DNA of 64,000 bases from JAEUKH01 sp964447205 (GTDB lineage: Bacteria; Myxococcota_A; Polyangia; Polyangiales; Ga0077539): contig CAYUSB010000025.1 of the NCBI GenBank assembly GCA_964447205.1, positions 1 to 64,000 on the forward strand. Reading direction: 5' to 3'. Positions 1 through 8,612 of this stretch are shown piece by piece; position 1 is the stretch's first letter; the number at the start of each line of letters is the position of its first letter. The notes below the pieces were generated by a model. That model saw only the letters and a program-made list of their open reading frames with translations. It was not told the origin of the DNA and searched no databases. The position numbers were made by a program, and so were the translations under genes.

Positions 1-18
1 TGATTTGAAGGTGTACAG

Positions 19-1596
19 GTGTTCATGTGTGGAAAATGCGAGGGGACCTCAGGTGCACTGGCCTCGGCCTGCTCGGACCCCGAGAACAGCATCGGCCAGA
101 TCGCTCAGGCAGCTACAGGCACGGCGACGATGGCGAGCGGGAGTGCCATCGTCTGGACTGATACCCTCGCCGAATTGCGGGCCGTGAACGGAACCACCTC
201 CGAGGTAGCGATCGGGATTGTCGCGGGCGCGGCTTCCAGTGGGGACGGTGGCGGCGGGATCTTCCGCTGGCTCGTCGGCACTGCACCGACCGATGACAAT
301 GGCATCAGGATCGTCCCGACCTCGCAGTCGCCCAATCCCGGCTACTGGCTGCGCTTGTACTCGGGCGCGGTCAATGTCCTCTGGTTTGGCGCGAAGCGTG
401 ATGGCTCATCGGCGTCAGCGGGCGCCAACAACACAGCCTTCTCCGCCGCCCTGAACGCGGCTGCGGCCACGCTGGGGGGGATGGCCTTCCACTCGCTCGT
501 CACGTCGGCGACTGGGTTCGCGCACGGCGAGGTGTTTGTACCTCGCGGGCACTACGTGTTGAGCACCGTGCTCGATGTCCCCGGAAACATCACGATCGTC
601 GGCGAGGGGACCTTCGCCTCGACGCTCGTGTGCACCCCCCCCGACAGCGATGCTGGGGTGTCCCTGGCGAACGGCTGGATCCGTTTCACCGGACAGACGA
701 CCGGACGCGGCGGCGGCTTGCGCAACCTGATGCTCGTCTGGGACCAGGCCACCGACGGTCCGCTGCTCGTCCACATTGATGGCCGCAGCGAGGTACGCTT
801 GGAAGGGGTCCTCATCGTGAGCAACTACCCTGGCACCTCGTCTACGGGCACCACTACCCTGGGCGTCCGCGTGAACTCAGTGACGGGGCTCGTGATGCGC
901 GACTGCCGCCTGCAGTACTGCGGAGTGCAACTCGCCGGGACGATGTCCACGGCGTTGCTCGACAAGGTGTATGTCAATGGTGGCTACGGCTCGGGGGTAT
1001 CGAAAGGGCTGGAGGTGCCCGCCTTCGATCTCACGGGCCTCCATATCCGGCTCACTGACTGCGTCGTGGAGTACATCGGCCAACACGTGGCCGGCACGAT
1101 GACCGAGCAGAAGTTGGGAGCGATCACGGTGCGCAGCGGCAACGGTTCGATTGTTGGCTGCTATTTCGAAGGCTGCGGGGGTTGGTGTATCGACCTCGGC
1201 ACCGATCGTCAGACGGTGAGCTACAACAACGCCCACTATTGGATCGAGCGTTGTGTGTTCGGCGGCAACCCGGGCGCCCTTGGGGTCAACGTAGGCTACG
1301 CACGCGGCGGCGGTGTCATCGATTGCAGCTTCGATGCTTTCAGGTACTACGGCGGGGAGAACCCGCGCTGCGTCCAGCTCCGGACGCTGCAATCGGGAGA
1401 AACGACCGTGGGCAACACTGGTCCCTTCAACTCCCACAACTTCACGGTGGCCAATAACTACCGCGGAAATATCGTGCCGCAGGACTCGAGCGGGACGCTG
1501 CCGGGCTATCCTGGGACAACGACCCGACGCCAGGCTAGGGAACACATCATGCTACATGTAGGACAGGTTCGATCGCGGAGAGGATCTGAGATGTAG
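19..1596 (+). CDS. Right-handed beta-helix (pectate-lyase/tail-spike-like) protein, N-terminal part, interrupted
   Basis: The frame opens after a TGA at 1-3 and starts at GTG 19 or ATG 25. The protein is rich in Gly, Val, Asn and Thr. It has a motif typical of phage tail-spike head regions (YWLRLYSGAVNVLWFGAKRD, about residues 110-130), where a beta-helix usually begins, followed by repeated short strands as in pectate-lyase-fold proteins. No secretion signal is visible. The last 25 or so codons come from an inserted inverted-repeat element that supplies the stop, so the natural protein continued into 1650-2010, in the same frame. Removing the element plus one target copy would restore about 620 residues. 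The substrate is unknown; a phage-like or surface carbohydrate-binding role is inference. Confidence 0.6.
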   Translation: MFMCGKCEGTSGALASACSDPENSIGQIAQAATGTATMASGSAIVWTDTLAELRAVNGTTSEVAIGIVAGAASSGDGGGGIFRWLVGTAPTDDNGIRIVPTSQSPNPGYWLRLYSGAVNVLWFGAKRDGSSASAGANNTAFSAALNAAAATLGGMAFHSLVTSATGFAHGEVFVPRGHYVLSTVLDVPGNITIVGEGTFASTLVCTPPDSDAGVSLANGWIRFTGQTTGRGGGLRNLMLVWDQATDGPLLVHIDGRSEVRLEGVLIVSNYPGTSSTGTTTLGVRVNSVTGLVMRDCRLQYCGVQLAGTMSTALLDKVYVNGGYGSGVSKGLEVPAFDLTGLHIRLTDCVVEYIGQHVAGTMTEQKLGAITVRSGNGSIVGCYFEGCGGWCIDLGTDRQTVSYNNAHYWIERCVFGGNPGALGVNVGYARGGGVIDCSFDAFRYYGGENPRCVQLRTLQSGETTVGNTGPFNSHNFTVANNYRGNIVPQDSSGTLPGYPGTTTRRQAREHIMLHVGQVRSRRGSEM

Positions 1597-1639
1597 GCAA
1601 TGTAGGTCAATGTGCTCCTTAGCCTGTCGTCGGGCCGTT
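1518..1639. mobile_element. 122-bp MITE-like element with about 30-bp imperfect terminal inverted repeats
   Basis: The arms at 1518-1547 and 1610-1639 are inverted copies matching at about 26 of 30 positions; the ends read AACGACCCGACG and, on the other strand, AACGGCCCGACG. The ten bases ATCCTGGGAC occur directly on both sides (1508-1517 and 1640-1649), as expected of a target site duplication. No protein is encoded. It brings two in-frame TAG codons (1594-1596 and 1603-1605) into the beta-helix gene, while the 132-bp total insertion keeps the downstream frame. Confidence 0.75.
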
Positions 1640-1649
1640 ATCCTGGGAC

Positions 1650-2010
1650 GCTCAGCGTTGAAGATACAAACAGCGCAAGGTCTCCGTGCTCGACCGGGCA
1701 GGTGCGTTTTGGTCTTGGTGGGTCGTCCGTAAAACTCCATCTCTCCGCAGAGGTCACGGTCACCTGGTCGGGGATCTCCTTACCCGCCACCCTCACGCCC
1801 GGTTCTGTTGCCACGGGGACCGCAACCTTCACCGGGGCGATTGTGACCGACGTCGTGACCGCTGCACTGACCTCCAATCCTATTACGGGCGTGATCGTGC
1901 ACGCAGCGGTCGTCGACGCGAACCAGATCGGCATCACCGTAGTGAACCACTCGTCCTCGAACTACACGCTTTCCAGTGGAAGCGTCATCGCCAACCTCTG
2001 GCGACACTGA
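1650..2010 (+). pseudogene. Severed C-terminal domain of the beta-helix protein
   Basis: This is the same reading frame as the upstream beta-helix gene, cut off by the inserted element. Counting GTG 1612 as a start gives 132 aa, but its first dozen codons are element sequence. The host part begins just after the right copy of the 10-bp target repeat. The residues form a Val/Thr/Ser-rich all-beta domain ending in NLWRH, like the small C-terminal domains of tail-spike or fibre proteins. A separate start with a convincing ribosome binding site is not evident, so this is probably an untranslated remnant. Confidence 0.55.
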
Positions 2011-2121
2011 TATAGATCCACCTGTGTGTCGTTCCTGAGACAGCCTGAGCTCCCTGCGGGTTGATCTGGGCGTGCACGCCGTCCCTCCACAATCACGTGG
2101 CGCCCGAAGACACGCCAGAGT

Positions 2122-2147
2122 CTCTGCCCGCGGGCTACCGCGCAGAG
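2122..2147. terminator. Stem-loop, possible terminator
   Basis: CTCTGC and CGCGG pair with CCGCG and the GCAGAG region around a short GCTA loop. It lies about 110 bp after the beta-helix remnant and has no T-run, so an intrinsic terminator role is only a guess. Confidence 0.35.
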
Positions 2148-2272
2148 ATCGGCCCCTCACTCAATCCTCGGCTGCACGCGTTGTGGCTACTACGGACGAG
2201 TCACCTTCCTGCCGGGCTGCGCCTCCAACGACTGCCACCGCCACCATCAATCTGCAAGCTTCGAGCGGTCAG

Positions 2273-2379
2273 CGGGCCTCCCGCCTGACCCCGACACCAG
2301 CGGGGTCCCTGGCGTACCCAAACCCCACCTCCACGGCCTTGCCGGGCAGGTAGGTTGTCGGGGTCAGGCGGGAGGCCCG
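2273..2379. repeat. 24-bp perfect inverted repeat with 59-bp spacer
   Basis: Bases 2273-2296 and 2356-2379 are exact reverse complements (start CGGGCCTCCCGCC). The right arm ends one base before the stop codon of the minus-strand FG-GAP gene. It could be that gene's terminator or a small palindromic mobile element; the long spacer argues for the latter. No clear flanking direct repeat was found. Confidence 0.65.
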
Positions 2380-2380
2380 G

Positions 2381-5263
2381 TCAGCGGTAGATGGTGCCAA
2401 TGTCGGCTGCGGCGCCGACGATCGTGAGGACCACAGGGCGCGCCCCCGGCGCGTCAAAGCGCTGCACCACCACGCCGAACCCAGCGACCAGGATGATGTC
2501 GCCGAAGCCGTCGCCGTCGACGTCGCCAAAGCCGGCTGCACCAGGCGTCCTGATCAGGAGGAGGGGCTCCGGATACAGCAGCGAGGGCGTCGTCGCGAAG
2601 CCCCCCGTCGTGCCCAGGAAGAGACCGCTGGGGCCCCCGTCGACGGACCCGAGGATGAGGTCGGGGCGCCCGTCGCGGTTCACGTCGCCCGCGGCGATCG
2701 GGTTGCCGCGCGGGAGATTGAGGGACGGCGTCGTCGCCAGGCCCGAGGTCGACCCGAGGTGGATCCCGACGCCCGATGGCCCGGGGATGGCGAGGTCGGC
2801 GAAGCGGTCGTTGTTGACGTCGCCGACAGCCGCCGGGAGCCCTCCCGCGAGGGTGGCGAGGAGCGTTCCGGGACCTGTCGCGGCGCCGGCGATGACGCGC
2901 ACGTTGGAGCCCACGACCACCGCGACGTCGGCCCGGCCGTCGCCGTTGATGTCCCCCGCGCCCGCCGCGGCCGAGCTGCCCGTGGCGACGAGAGAGACCC
3001 GCGTGAGGGGGGAGGTCAGCGGCATACGACCGGTGTACAGCGCTGTCCCGTCGAGCGAGAGCAGCACGTCGGCGGCGCCGTCGCCGTTGAAATCACCAGC
3101 CCCCGCGAGGCCGGCAAAGAAGTCGCGGTTGTTGACGAACGCCCCGCCCATGGAGAAGGCCATCGCACCGGGCCCCGTCGTCCCGCCGAGGTAGACCGAG
3201 AACTGCACGGGATCGGACGAGCCGCCGGTGGAGGTGAGCGCCGCGACGTCGGGGAAGCCGTCGCGGTTGACGTCCCCCGCGGCGACGATGGTGTGGGCGA
3301 AGACACCGGGGAAGGTCCACGGGGCCGTACGGACGATGCCCGACGACGCGCCGCGGTAGATCGTCGTCCCCGAGGCGAAGTCGGCGTGACCGTCGCGGTT
3401 GATGTCGCCGACCGCCGCACGGGCGGTGGGGTAGCCCGGCTCGACGCCCAGGTCGACGTACGCGAGGCGCCCGAAGGAGAGCCCCGACGCGGTGCCACGC
3501 GTGAGGAAGAGGTCCGTCGTCCGCGGCTGGTACGAGAGCAGGTCGTCGAAGCCGTCGCCGTCGACGTCGCCCGCCCCCACCCCGCCATGAACCGTCGCCG
3601 AGCCGAAGCCCGCCGCGAGGGTGACCGCGGCCCCCGGTCCCGAGGCCGAGCCCGGCAGGACGATGGCGTTGCGGTCGCGGGTCGCGTCGCCGCGGGTCCC
3701 GGCGAGCACGTCGTCGAAGCCGTCGCCGTTGAAGTCTCCGCCCCGTGGGGCCATCGTCGCGTTGGCCGAGAGCGCGCCCGGTGCCGCGGTCCCGGCGGTG
3801 TTGAGGGTCGCCGCGCCCAGCACCACGCGGACGCCCGCGAGCGTGTGGAACGCGAGATCGGCCCGACCGTCGCCATTGAGGTCGCCCACGGGGGCGCTTC
3901 TGCGATCGAGCGTCACCGCGCGCGCTGCGTCGAGGCCCGTCGCGCCGCCGCGGAAGAGCCTTCCCTCTCCCGTCGCGCCGCCGAGCAGGACGTCGGCGTA
4001 TCCGTCGCCGTCGACATCGCCCGCGCCCGCGACGATCGACGTCGTCGAAGTCAGCGGGACCGTCACGCGCACGGGCATTCCGAGGCCTGCTGTGCCGCCC
4101 GGGACAAACCACACGGCGTTGCCCGAGGGGTTGACGGCGACTACATCGTCAAAGCCGTCGCCGTTGACATCGCCCGCGCCCGCGACCGACGACCCGAGGC
4201 CGCTGCCGACCGGTCCGGTGACGGCGCTCGGCATCGGGGAGACCCCTGTGGCGGTGCCCCAGTAGACATAGAAGCTGTTGGAGCCGGGCGCCCCCACGAC
4301 CAGGTCGCCGTAGCCGTCGCCGTTGACGTCCCCAGCGTGGTCGAGGGCCCGGCCGAAGTGGGTCGACTCGAGCGGTGCATTGAGCGTGATGGGCGTCGCC
4401 GAGGGGCCTGACGATCCGCCGAGGAAGACCGACGCCGCGACGTTGGGGACGGCCGCGACGACGTCCGCGTAGCCATCGCCGTTGAAGTCAGGGTCGCTCC
4501 CCCAGGATCGCCCCCCCGCGCCCGCGGCGATGCGGAGACGCCAGACCGCCCCGGTCTCGCCCGCCGCGCCGCCGACCACGCCCCGCAAGCCCCAGAACCA
4601 GATGCCCGGCGTGAGATCGACGCTCGGGGTCCCGATGGTTCCGGTCGCGTCGAATGTCACACAGGATGCAGTCAACGCGCGGTTGCGGCAGAGCGAGACG
4701 CGTGTGGTGGTGACGCCCGCAGGCAGCGCCCAGCGGAGCGTCGGGCGCCGCGATGGGACGTGGGATCCGGTCAGCGGCGCGACCGGACGCGGCGCGGCGG
4801 GCCGCGTGGGCACGTCGGACGGCGTGGGCACATCGGGTGTTGGAGGTACGTCGATCGGCCCGGGCACGTCGGAGGGCTGGCCGAGGTCGGTCGCCCCGGC
4901 GTCTGTTCCGAGGTCCGAGGGAGGGGGTCCGTCGACGGCGGCCTCGGGAACATCCGCGAGCCCCCCGTCCGTCAACGGCGTACCGACGAAGCCCTCGCTG
5001 AAGTGTTGTGCGAACCCTTCCATCGCGCTTCCGTCGTCGACGGCGGTGAGGCGTTCGTAGCCGCCGCCTTGCCGAGACCAGTACAGCCCGGCCGCCGAGG
5101 CGTCGCCCTGGTAGGGGATTCGCACCGTGACGGGCCGGGCGAAGCGCAGCCCCGTCGGCGCGAAGCGGTAGAGGGCGGAGTGACCGCGATATCCCGCAGG
5201 GATGGGGTCGTCGGTCCGTGAGAGCGTCAGCGTCACCGGATCGGCCAAGGCCCCAGCGGGCAC
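2381..5263 (-). CDS. FG-GAP/VCBS beta-propeller lipoprotein, body (N-terminus out of frame)
   Basis: The protein has a ZU5-like opening (VPAGALADPVTLTL), then a Pro/Asp-rich linker (about residues 125-160), a single Ig-like domain, and from about residue 255 to the end roughly a dozen repeats of the type DxNGDGxxDVV. These are FG-GAP/VCBS calcium-binding blades, as in integrin-like secreted propellers. The GTG at the 5' end of this span is not the natural start: the frame reads back as IGPEGGNLVLDDGAELRVPAG, and a lipoprotein signal sits upstream in another frame (separate entry). The likely site is the outer membrane or cell surface. The ligand is unknown. Confidence 0.75.
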   Translation of the reverse strand: MPAGALADPVTLTLSRTDDPIPAGYRGHSALYRFAPTGLRFARPVTVRIPYQGDASAAGLYWSRQGGGYERLTAVDDGSAMEGFAQHFSEGFVGTPLTDGGLADVPEAAVDGPPPSDLGTDAGATDLGQPSDVPGPIDVPPTPDVPTPSDVPTRPAAPRPVAPLTGSHVPSRRPTLRWALPAGVTTTRVSLCRNRALTASCVTFDATGTIGTPSVDLTPGIWFWGLRGVVGGAAGETGAVWRLRIAAGAGGRSWGSDPDFNGDGYADVVAAVPNVAASVFLGGSSGPSATPITLNAPLESTHFGRALDHAGDVNGDGYGDLVVGAPGSNSFYVYWGTATGVSPMPSAVTGPVGSGLGSSVAGAGDVNGDGFDDVVAVNPSGNAVWFVPGGTAGLGMPVRVTVPLTSTTSIVAGAGDVDGDGYADVLLGGATGEGRLFRGGATGLDAARAVTLDRRSAPVGDLNGDGRADLAFHTLAGVRVVLGAATLNTAGTAAPGALSANATMAPRGGDFNGDGFDDVLAGTRGDATRDRNAIVLPGSASGPGAAVTLAAGFGSATVHGGVGAGDVDGDGFDDLLSYQPRTTDLFLTRGTASGLSFGRLAYVDLGVEPGYPTARAAVGDINRDGHADFASGTTIYRGASSGIVRTAPWTFPGVFAHTIVAAGDVNRDGFPDVAALTSTGGSSDPVQFSVYLGGTTGPGAMAFSMGGAFVNNRDFFAGLAGAGDFNGDGAADVLLSLDGTALYTGRMPLTSPLTRVSLVATGSSAAAGAGDINGDGRADVAVVVGSNVRVIAGAATGPGTLLATLAGGLPAAVGDVNNDRFADLAIPGPSGVGIHLGSTSGLATTPSLNLPRGNPIAAGDVNRDGRPDLILGSVDGGPSGLFLGTTGGFATTPSLLYPEPLLLIRTPGAAGFGDVDGDGFGDIILVAGFGVVVQRFDAPGARPVVLTIVGAAADIGTIYR

Positions 5264-5472
5264 CCGCAGTTCAGCACCATCGTCGAGGACGAGATTGCCG
5301 CCTTCGGGCCCGATCTGCGCCGACGCACGCCCCCCGCCGCACTGTCTGGCTGCAACGCATCCGCGACGCCACCATCGGTGACGGACTGCGCTTCATCACT
5401 GCATCCAACCGCGAAGACGACGACAGTAAAACGCAAGATCCAATCTACCCCACGTACGTATGGTTTCATCAT
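5233..5472 (-). pseudogene. Frameshifted lipoprotein signal region of the FG-GAP gene
   Basis: ATG 5472 opens MMKPYVRGVDWILRF followed by a hydrophobic run and a lipobox ending in AVGC, then an Asp/Ala linker. This frame dies shortly after a run of six C (plus strand 5330-5335). Adding one base there joins DSAAGG to RASAQIGPEGG and to the whole FG-GAP body. The gene is therefore either frameshifted, phase-variable at the tract, or miscalled by one base in the assembly. Confidence 0.65.
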
Positions 5473-5658
5473 GGTCTCGTGCGTGTTGCGCAGGCGCAGC
5501 ACTCCATTCAGCGCCAGCCGACGGAGGGTCCTACGGTCGTCCGAGCGGCCCTGCGTGCAATCGGCGACGCCGACCTGCTGCCCGCCCGAGGCCATCCATC
5601 CCGTCCGTGCTCTTGCGGTTCGCTTCGCATGCGCGCGTGGCTCGATGGACGCGGGTCC

Positions 5659-7542
5659 TCACTCCGCCCGAGCGATGACCGCGCCGCCTGACAGCAGCAG
5701 CCGGTCGACCCGTCCCCCCGTCGCGTGGGCCGCGAGGAGGGCGTATCCCGCCGACAAGCCCCGCACCACCTCCGCGGTCACAAACCCGCCGTCCGCCCCC
5801 CGCGTGGCCACCGTGATCCGGTCGCCCTGCTGAAGCACCCGCACCGCGGCCGAGGGATCAAACCGCCGTACCCCCCCCTGCACCCGCAGGGTCGCGTCCA
5901 ACACCCGCCCCGCGGGCAGGGTGGCCCCTGGCCGCCACGAGGCCCCCCCATCGGGCGACACCCGCACGGCCGTCCCCGTGGTGACCATCACCCAGGGCCC
6001 CGCGCTCGCGATGCGCTCGACCTCGCCCCGCACGACATAACGCCAGGTGCGCCCGCCGTCGGCCGTCGACATCACCCACCCGTCGCTCCGGGCGAAGACC
6101 CCCCGCCCCGTGTCGACAAACACCCCGTGCTCCACCTGACGCCCGCCCCCCGTCGGAACCAGCCGCCAATGGGCCCCCGCGTCCGAGGTCCACCACACGC
6201 CCCCGTCGATGCGCCAGGCCGTCTCGGCGTCGATCCATCCCCCGCGCCCCGGCCCCGCCTCCAGGGCCGCCGCGCCCGGGAGGGAGCCCGCAAGGGGGCT
6301 CTCGGCCCGGGTGGCGAGGGCCCTCCAGCGGCCCCCGAGGTCGTTGCTCACGTACAGTCCACACCCGCGCCCGAAGGCCACCACCCGCCGGTCGTCGACG
6401 AGCCGCACGTGCTCGCAGCCCGCCGGGGCCCGGATCTCACGCTGCACCGGCCGATCGCGCGACCACGGGGCCTCGGCGTCGACCAGCACCAGCCGCTGGT
6501 GTTGGGTGCACACCAGGGCGCTGGCGAAGCCCGTCCCACACCGCGGAGGCTCCTCGCGCAGGGTGGGGTCGTCGGCCACGGCCCGGGCCAGGGTGCGGGC
6601 CGCGGCGTCGTAGCGGGCTGGGCTCCACGTCCGCCCCTGGTCAAAGCTCCAATACCCCGGCAACGGAACCCGCCCCGCCTCGATCCCCCCGCGCCACCCC
6701 AGGCAGCGCATCATCGTGCCCTCCCCCTCCAACCCCAACGCCCCCAGCCGAAACGGCCGCCACGACTGCCCGTAGTCTTCGCTCCGATGCCAGAACCCGT
6801 CCCCCCCGACCCGGGCCCGCGCGATAAGGGTCTCGCCGCACGCGTCGACCTCCTCCGCCGTCGTGCCCGGAAGGCTCCGGGGGCCCTCGAAGTCCCCGCC
6901 GTCCACCTGCACCCAGAGTTGGGTAGGGGTCACCACGAACAACCGCCGCACCCCGTCGACGAACACCCGGGCCCTACGCCCCGCGGCCCGCGCCTCCGCG
7001 GGGAGGGCCACCTCCTGCCACGCCTCGGGCCCCGCCTCGGGCCGCCGGGCACGAAACACCCGCGGGGCCGCCGGGGCCCGCGGGCTCCCCTGGGCGAGCA
7101 CCAGGGTCTCCCCGTCGGCCGACATCCGCCGCAGGGTCGGCCCCGCCAGGGCCTCGGAGGCCCCGAGCACGGGCCTCCACCGGGCCCCGTCCTCGCTGGC
7201 GCACACCGTCCCGCGGCTCACCCCCACAAACGACGCCCCCTCCGGGCCCGCCACCGTGACCTCGTCGAGCACGGGGCTGGGCTGAAACCCCCGGAGGGTC
7301 CACCCCGCGGCGACGGTGGGCCCCGGCCCCGCCACACATCCCGGCTCGCTCGGCTCGGCCCCGGCCGCGTCAGGAGCCCGAGAGGGGCCCGCAGCGTCCG
7401 ACCCGTCGCGGGTCACCGGCCGGGCGGGCAAGACCCGCAGGCTCTCGGCGTCGGGAGCGTCCGCGCGTGCGGCCGCCCGGGACGGCTCGCAGCCGAGCAG
7501 GCCCACTGCGCCCAGGATCCACACTCGCCACAACACGCCCAT
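5659..7542 (-). CDS. Asp-box (BNR/sialidase-type) repeat lipoprotein
   Basis: I chose ATG 7542 because it starts a clean lipoprotein signal (MGVLWRVWILGAVGLLGC). The frame stays open up to GTG 7623, which overlaps the preceding gene's stop, but that would put 27 Arg-rich residues before the signal. At least seven Asp-box motifs (S-x-D-x-G-x-x-W, for example SEDGARW, SEDYGQSW, SFDQGRTW, SPDGGASW) imply a photosystem-assembly/sialidase-like beta-propeller. The usual catalytic residues of sialidases are not apparent, so enzyme activity is doubtful. It is the last gene of the mfd-foldase chain and is probably exported and lipid-anchored. Confidence 0.75.
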   Translation of the reverse strand: MGVLWRVWILGAVGLLGCEPSRAAARADAPDAESLRVLPARPVTRDGSDAAGPSRAPDAAGAEPSEPGCVAGPGPTVAAGWTLRGFQPSPVLDEVTVAGPEGASFVGVSRGTVCASEDGARWRPVLGASEALAGPTLRRMSADGETLVLAQGSPRAPAAPRVFRARRPEAGPEAWQEVALPAEARAAGRRARVFVDGVRRLFVVTPTQLWVQVDGGDFEGPRSLPGTTAEEVDACGETLIARARVGGDGFWHRSEDYGQSWRPFRLGALGLEGEGTMMRCLGWRGGIEAGRVPLPGYWSFDQGRTWSPARYDAAARTLARAVADDPTLREEPPRCGTGFASALVCTQHQRLVLVDAEAPWSRDRPVQREIRAPAGCEHVRLVDDRRVVAFGRGCGLYVSNDLGGRWRALATRAESPLAGSLPGAAALEAGPGRGGWIDAETAWRIDGGVWWTSDAGAHWRLVPTGGGRQVEHGVFVDTGRGVFARSDGWVMSTADGGRTWRYVVRGEVERIASAGPWVMVTTGTAVRVSPDGGASWRPGATLPAGRVLDATLRVQGGVRRFDPSAAVRVLQQGDRITVATRGADGGFVTAEVVRGLSAGYALLAAHATGGRVDRLLLSGGAVIARAE

Positions 7543-7619
7543 CGCTCGCACAACCCGGCAGACCGTAGCACCCCGACGCCCCCCGCGTCGGGCTCTGTCG
7601 AGGCCCACGGGCCGCGGCC

Positions 7620-8612
7620 TCACCGCGCGTCGAAACGATCGTCGATGGACACGCCCCGCCGCAGCTCGCGGAGATAGATCCGCTGGTGGCGCAGCATCTC
7701 GCGCTGGAGGATCATGCCCTGGACCTGATTGCGCACCTGCTCAAAGGGGGGCGGGGGCTCGACCCGACGGCTGAGCACACGCAGGACGTGGTACCCGCTC
7801 GGCCCCACGACCGGATCGCTCACCCCGCCGGGGTCGAGCTGCCCGAGGGCTGCTTCGAGGGCCTCGGGCAGGGTCCCGGGGGAGACCTCGCCGAGCTCTC
7901 CGCCCGTGTCCCGGGTGTTGGCGTCGCTGCTGAAGGCCCGCACGAGGTCGGCCCAGGTCTCGCCGGCCTGGGCCCGTCGGGCGGCCTCGGCGGCCCGGGC
8001 CCGGGCGGCGTCGCGCTCGGCGTCGGTGGCGCTGTCGGGGACCTCGACGAGGATGTGGGCCACCTGCCACACGGCCCGCTGGGGGGCCTCGCGGATGACC
8101 CGCTGGTACTCCTGCCGCATGTCGGACTCGGTGATGTTGATGCGGCCCCGGACCCGGGCCTGGAGCACCTTGAGGGTGAGCACCTCGGTCTCCATCCGGG
8201 CCCGGTACTCCGACCGGGTGATGCCCTCGGCCTCGAGGGCGGCGTACACCTGGGCCGAGGTGGCCCCGCGTTCGGCCGCGAGGCGCTCGATAAACTCGTC
8301 GACCTCCTCGGAGGTCACGGTGGTGTGGGCCCGGGTGGCGGCCCGTCGCATCAGGCGCTCGTTGAGCATCCGGTCGAGGGTCTGCCGCAGCACCTGCCGC
8401 CGCCGGGTGGCCCGAACCTCCTCCGTAAGATTGGGCACCGCCGCCAGCTCGACGAGGAAGGGCCGGGCCTGCCGCTCGACCTCGGACAGGAAGATGGCCT
8501 CCTCGTCGAGGGTGGCCACCACTCGGTCGATCTCCTCGGCCCGAACCCCCCCGGCCCCAAGGCCCAGCACCGCCGCCAGGGCCCACCCGACCATCCGCTG
8601 CGCCCGCCTCAT
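7620..8612 (-). CDS. SurA-like periplasmic peptidyl-prolyl isomerase/chaperone
   Basis: A Sec signal ends near residue 25. Residues about 27-165 match the helical SurA chaperone domain (VATLDEEAIFLSEVERQA). Residues about 180-275 form one parvulin domain (VAHILVEV ... DTGGELGEVSPGTLPEAL ... GYHVLRVL). SurA of E. coli has two parvulin domains; one is common in this group. It should escort outer-membrane proteins across the periplasm. Its start overlaps the stop of the upstream foldase gene (ATGA), so the two are translationally coupled. Confidence 0.88.
   Translation of the reverse strand: MRRAQRMVGWALAAVLGLGAGGVRAEEIDRVVATLDEEAIFLSEVERQARPFLVELAAVPNLTEEVRATRRRQVLRQTLDRMLNERLMRRAATRAHTTVTSEEVDEFIERLAAERGATSAQVYAALEAEGITRSEYRARMETEVLTLKVLQARVRGRINITESDMRQEYQRVIREAPQRAVWQVAHILVEVPDSATDAERDAARARAAEAARRAQAGETWADLVRAFSSDANTRDTGGELGEVSPGTLPEALEAALGQLDPGGVSDPVVGPSGYHVLRVLSRRVEPPPPFEQVRNQVQGMILQREMLRHQRIYLRELRRGVSIDDRFDAR

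Larger units (their letters stand above)
2011..2380. other. Gene-free spacer with hairpins
   Basis: I see no credible gene in this 370-bp interval. It holds a strong hairpin (2122-2147) and a 24-bp inverted repeat pair (2273-2296 and 2356-2379), both listed separately. The short reading frames here lack homology cues and ribosome binding sites. Confidence 0.5.
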
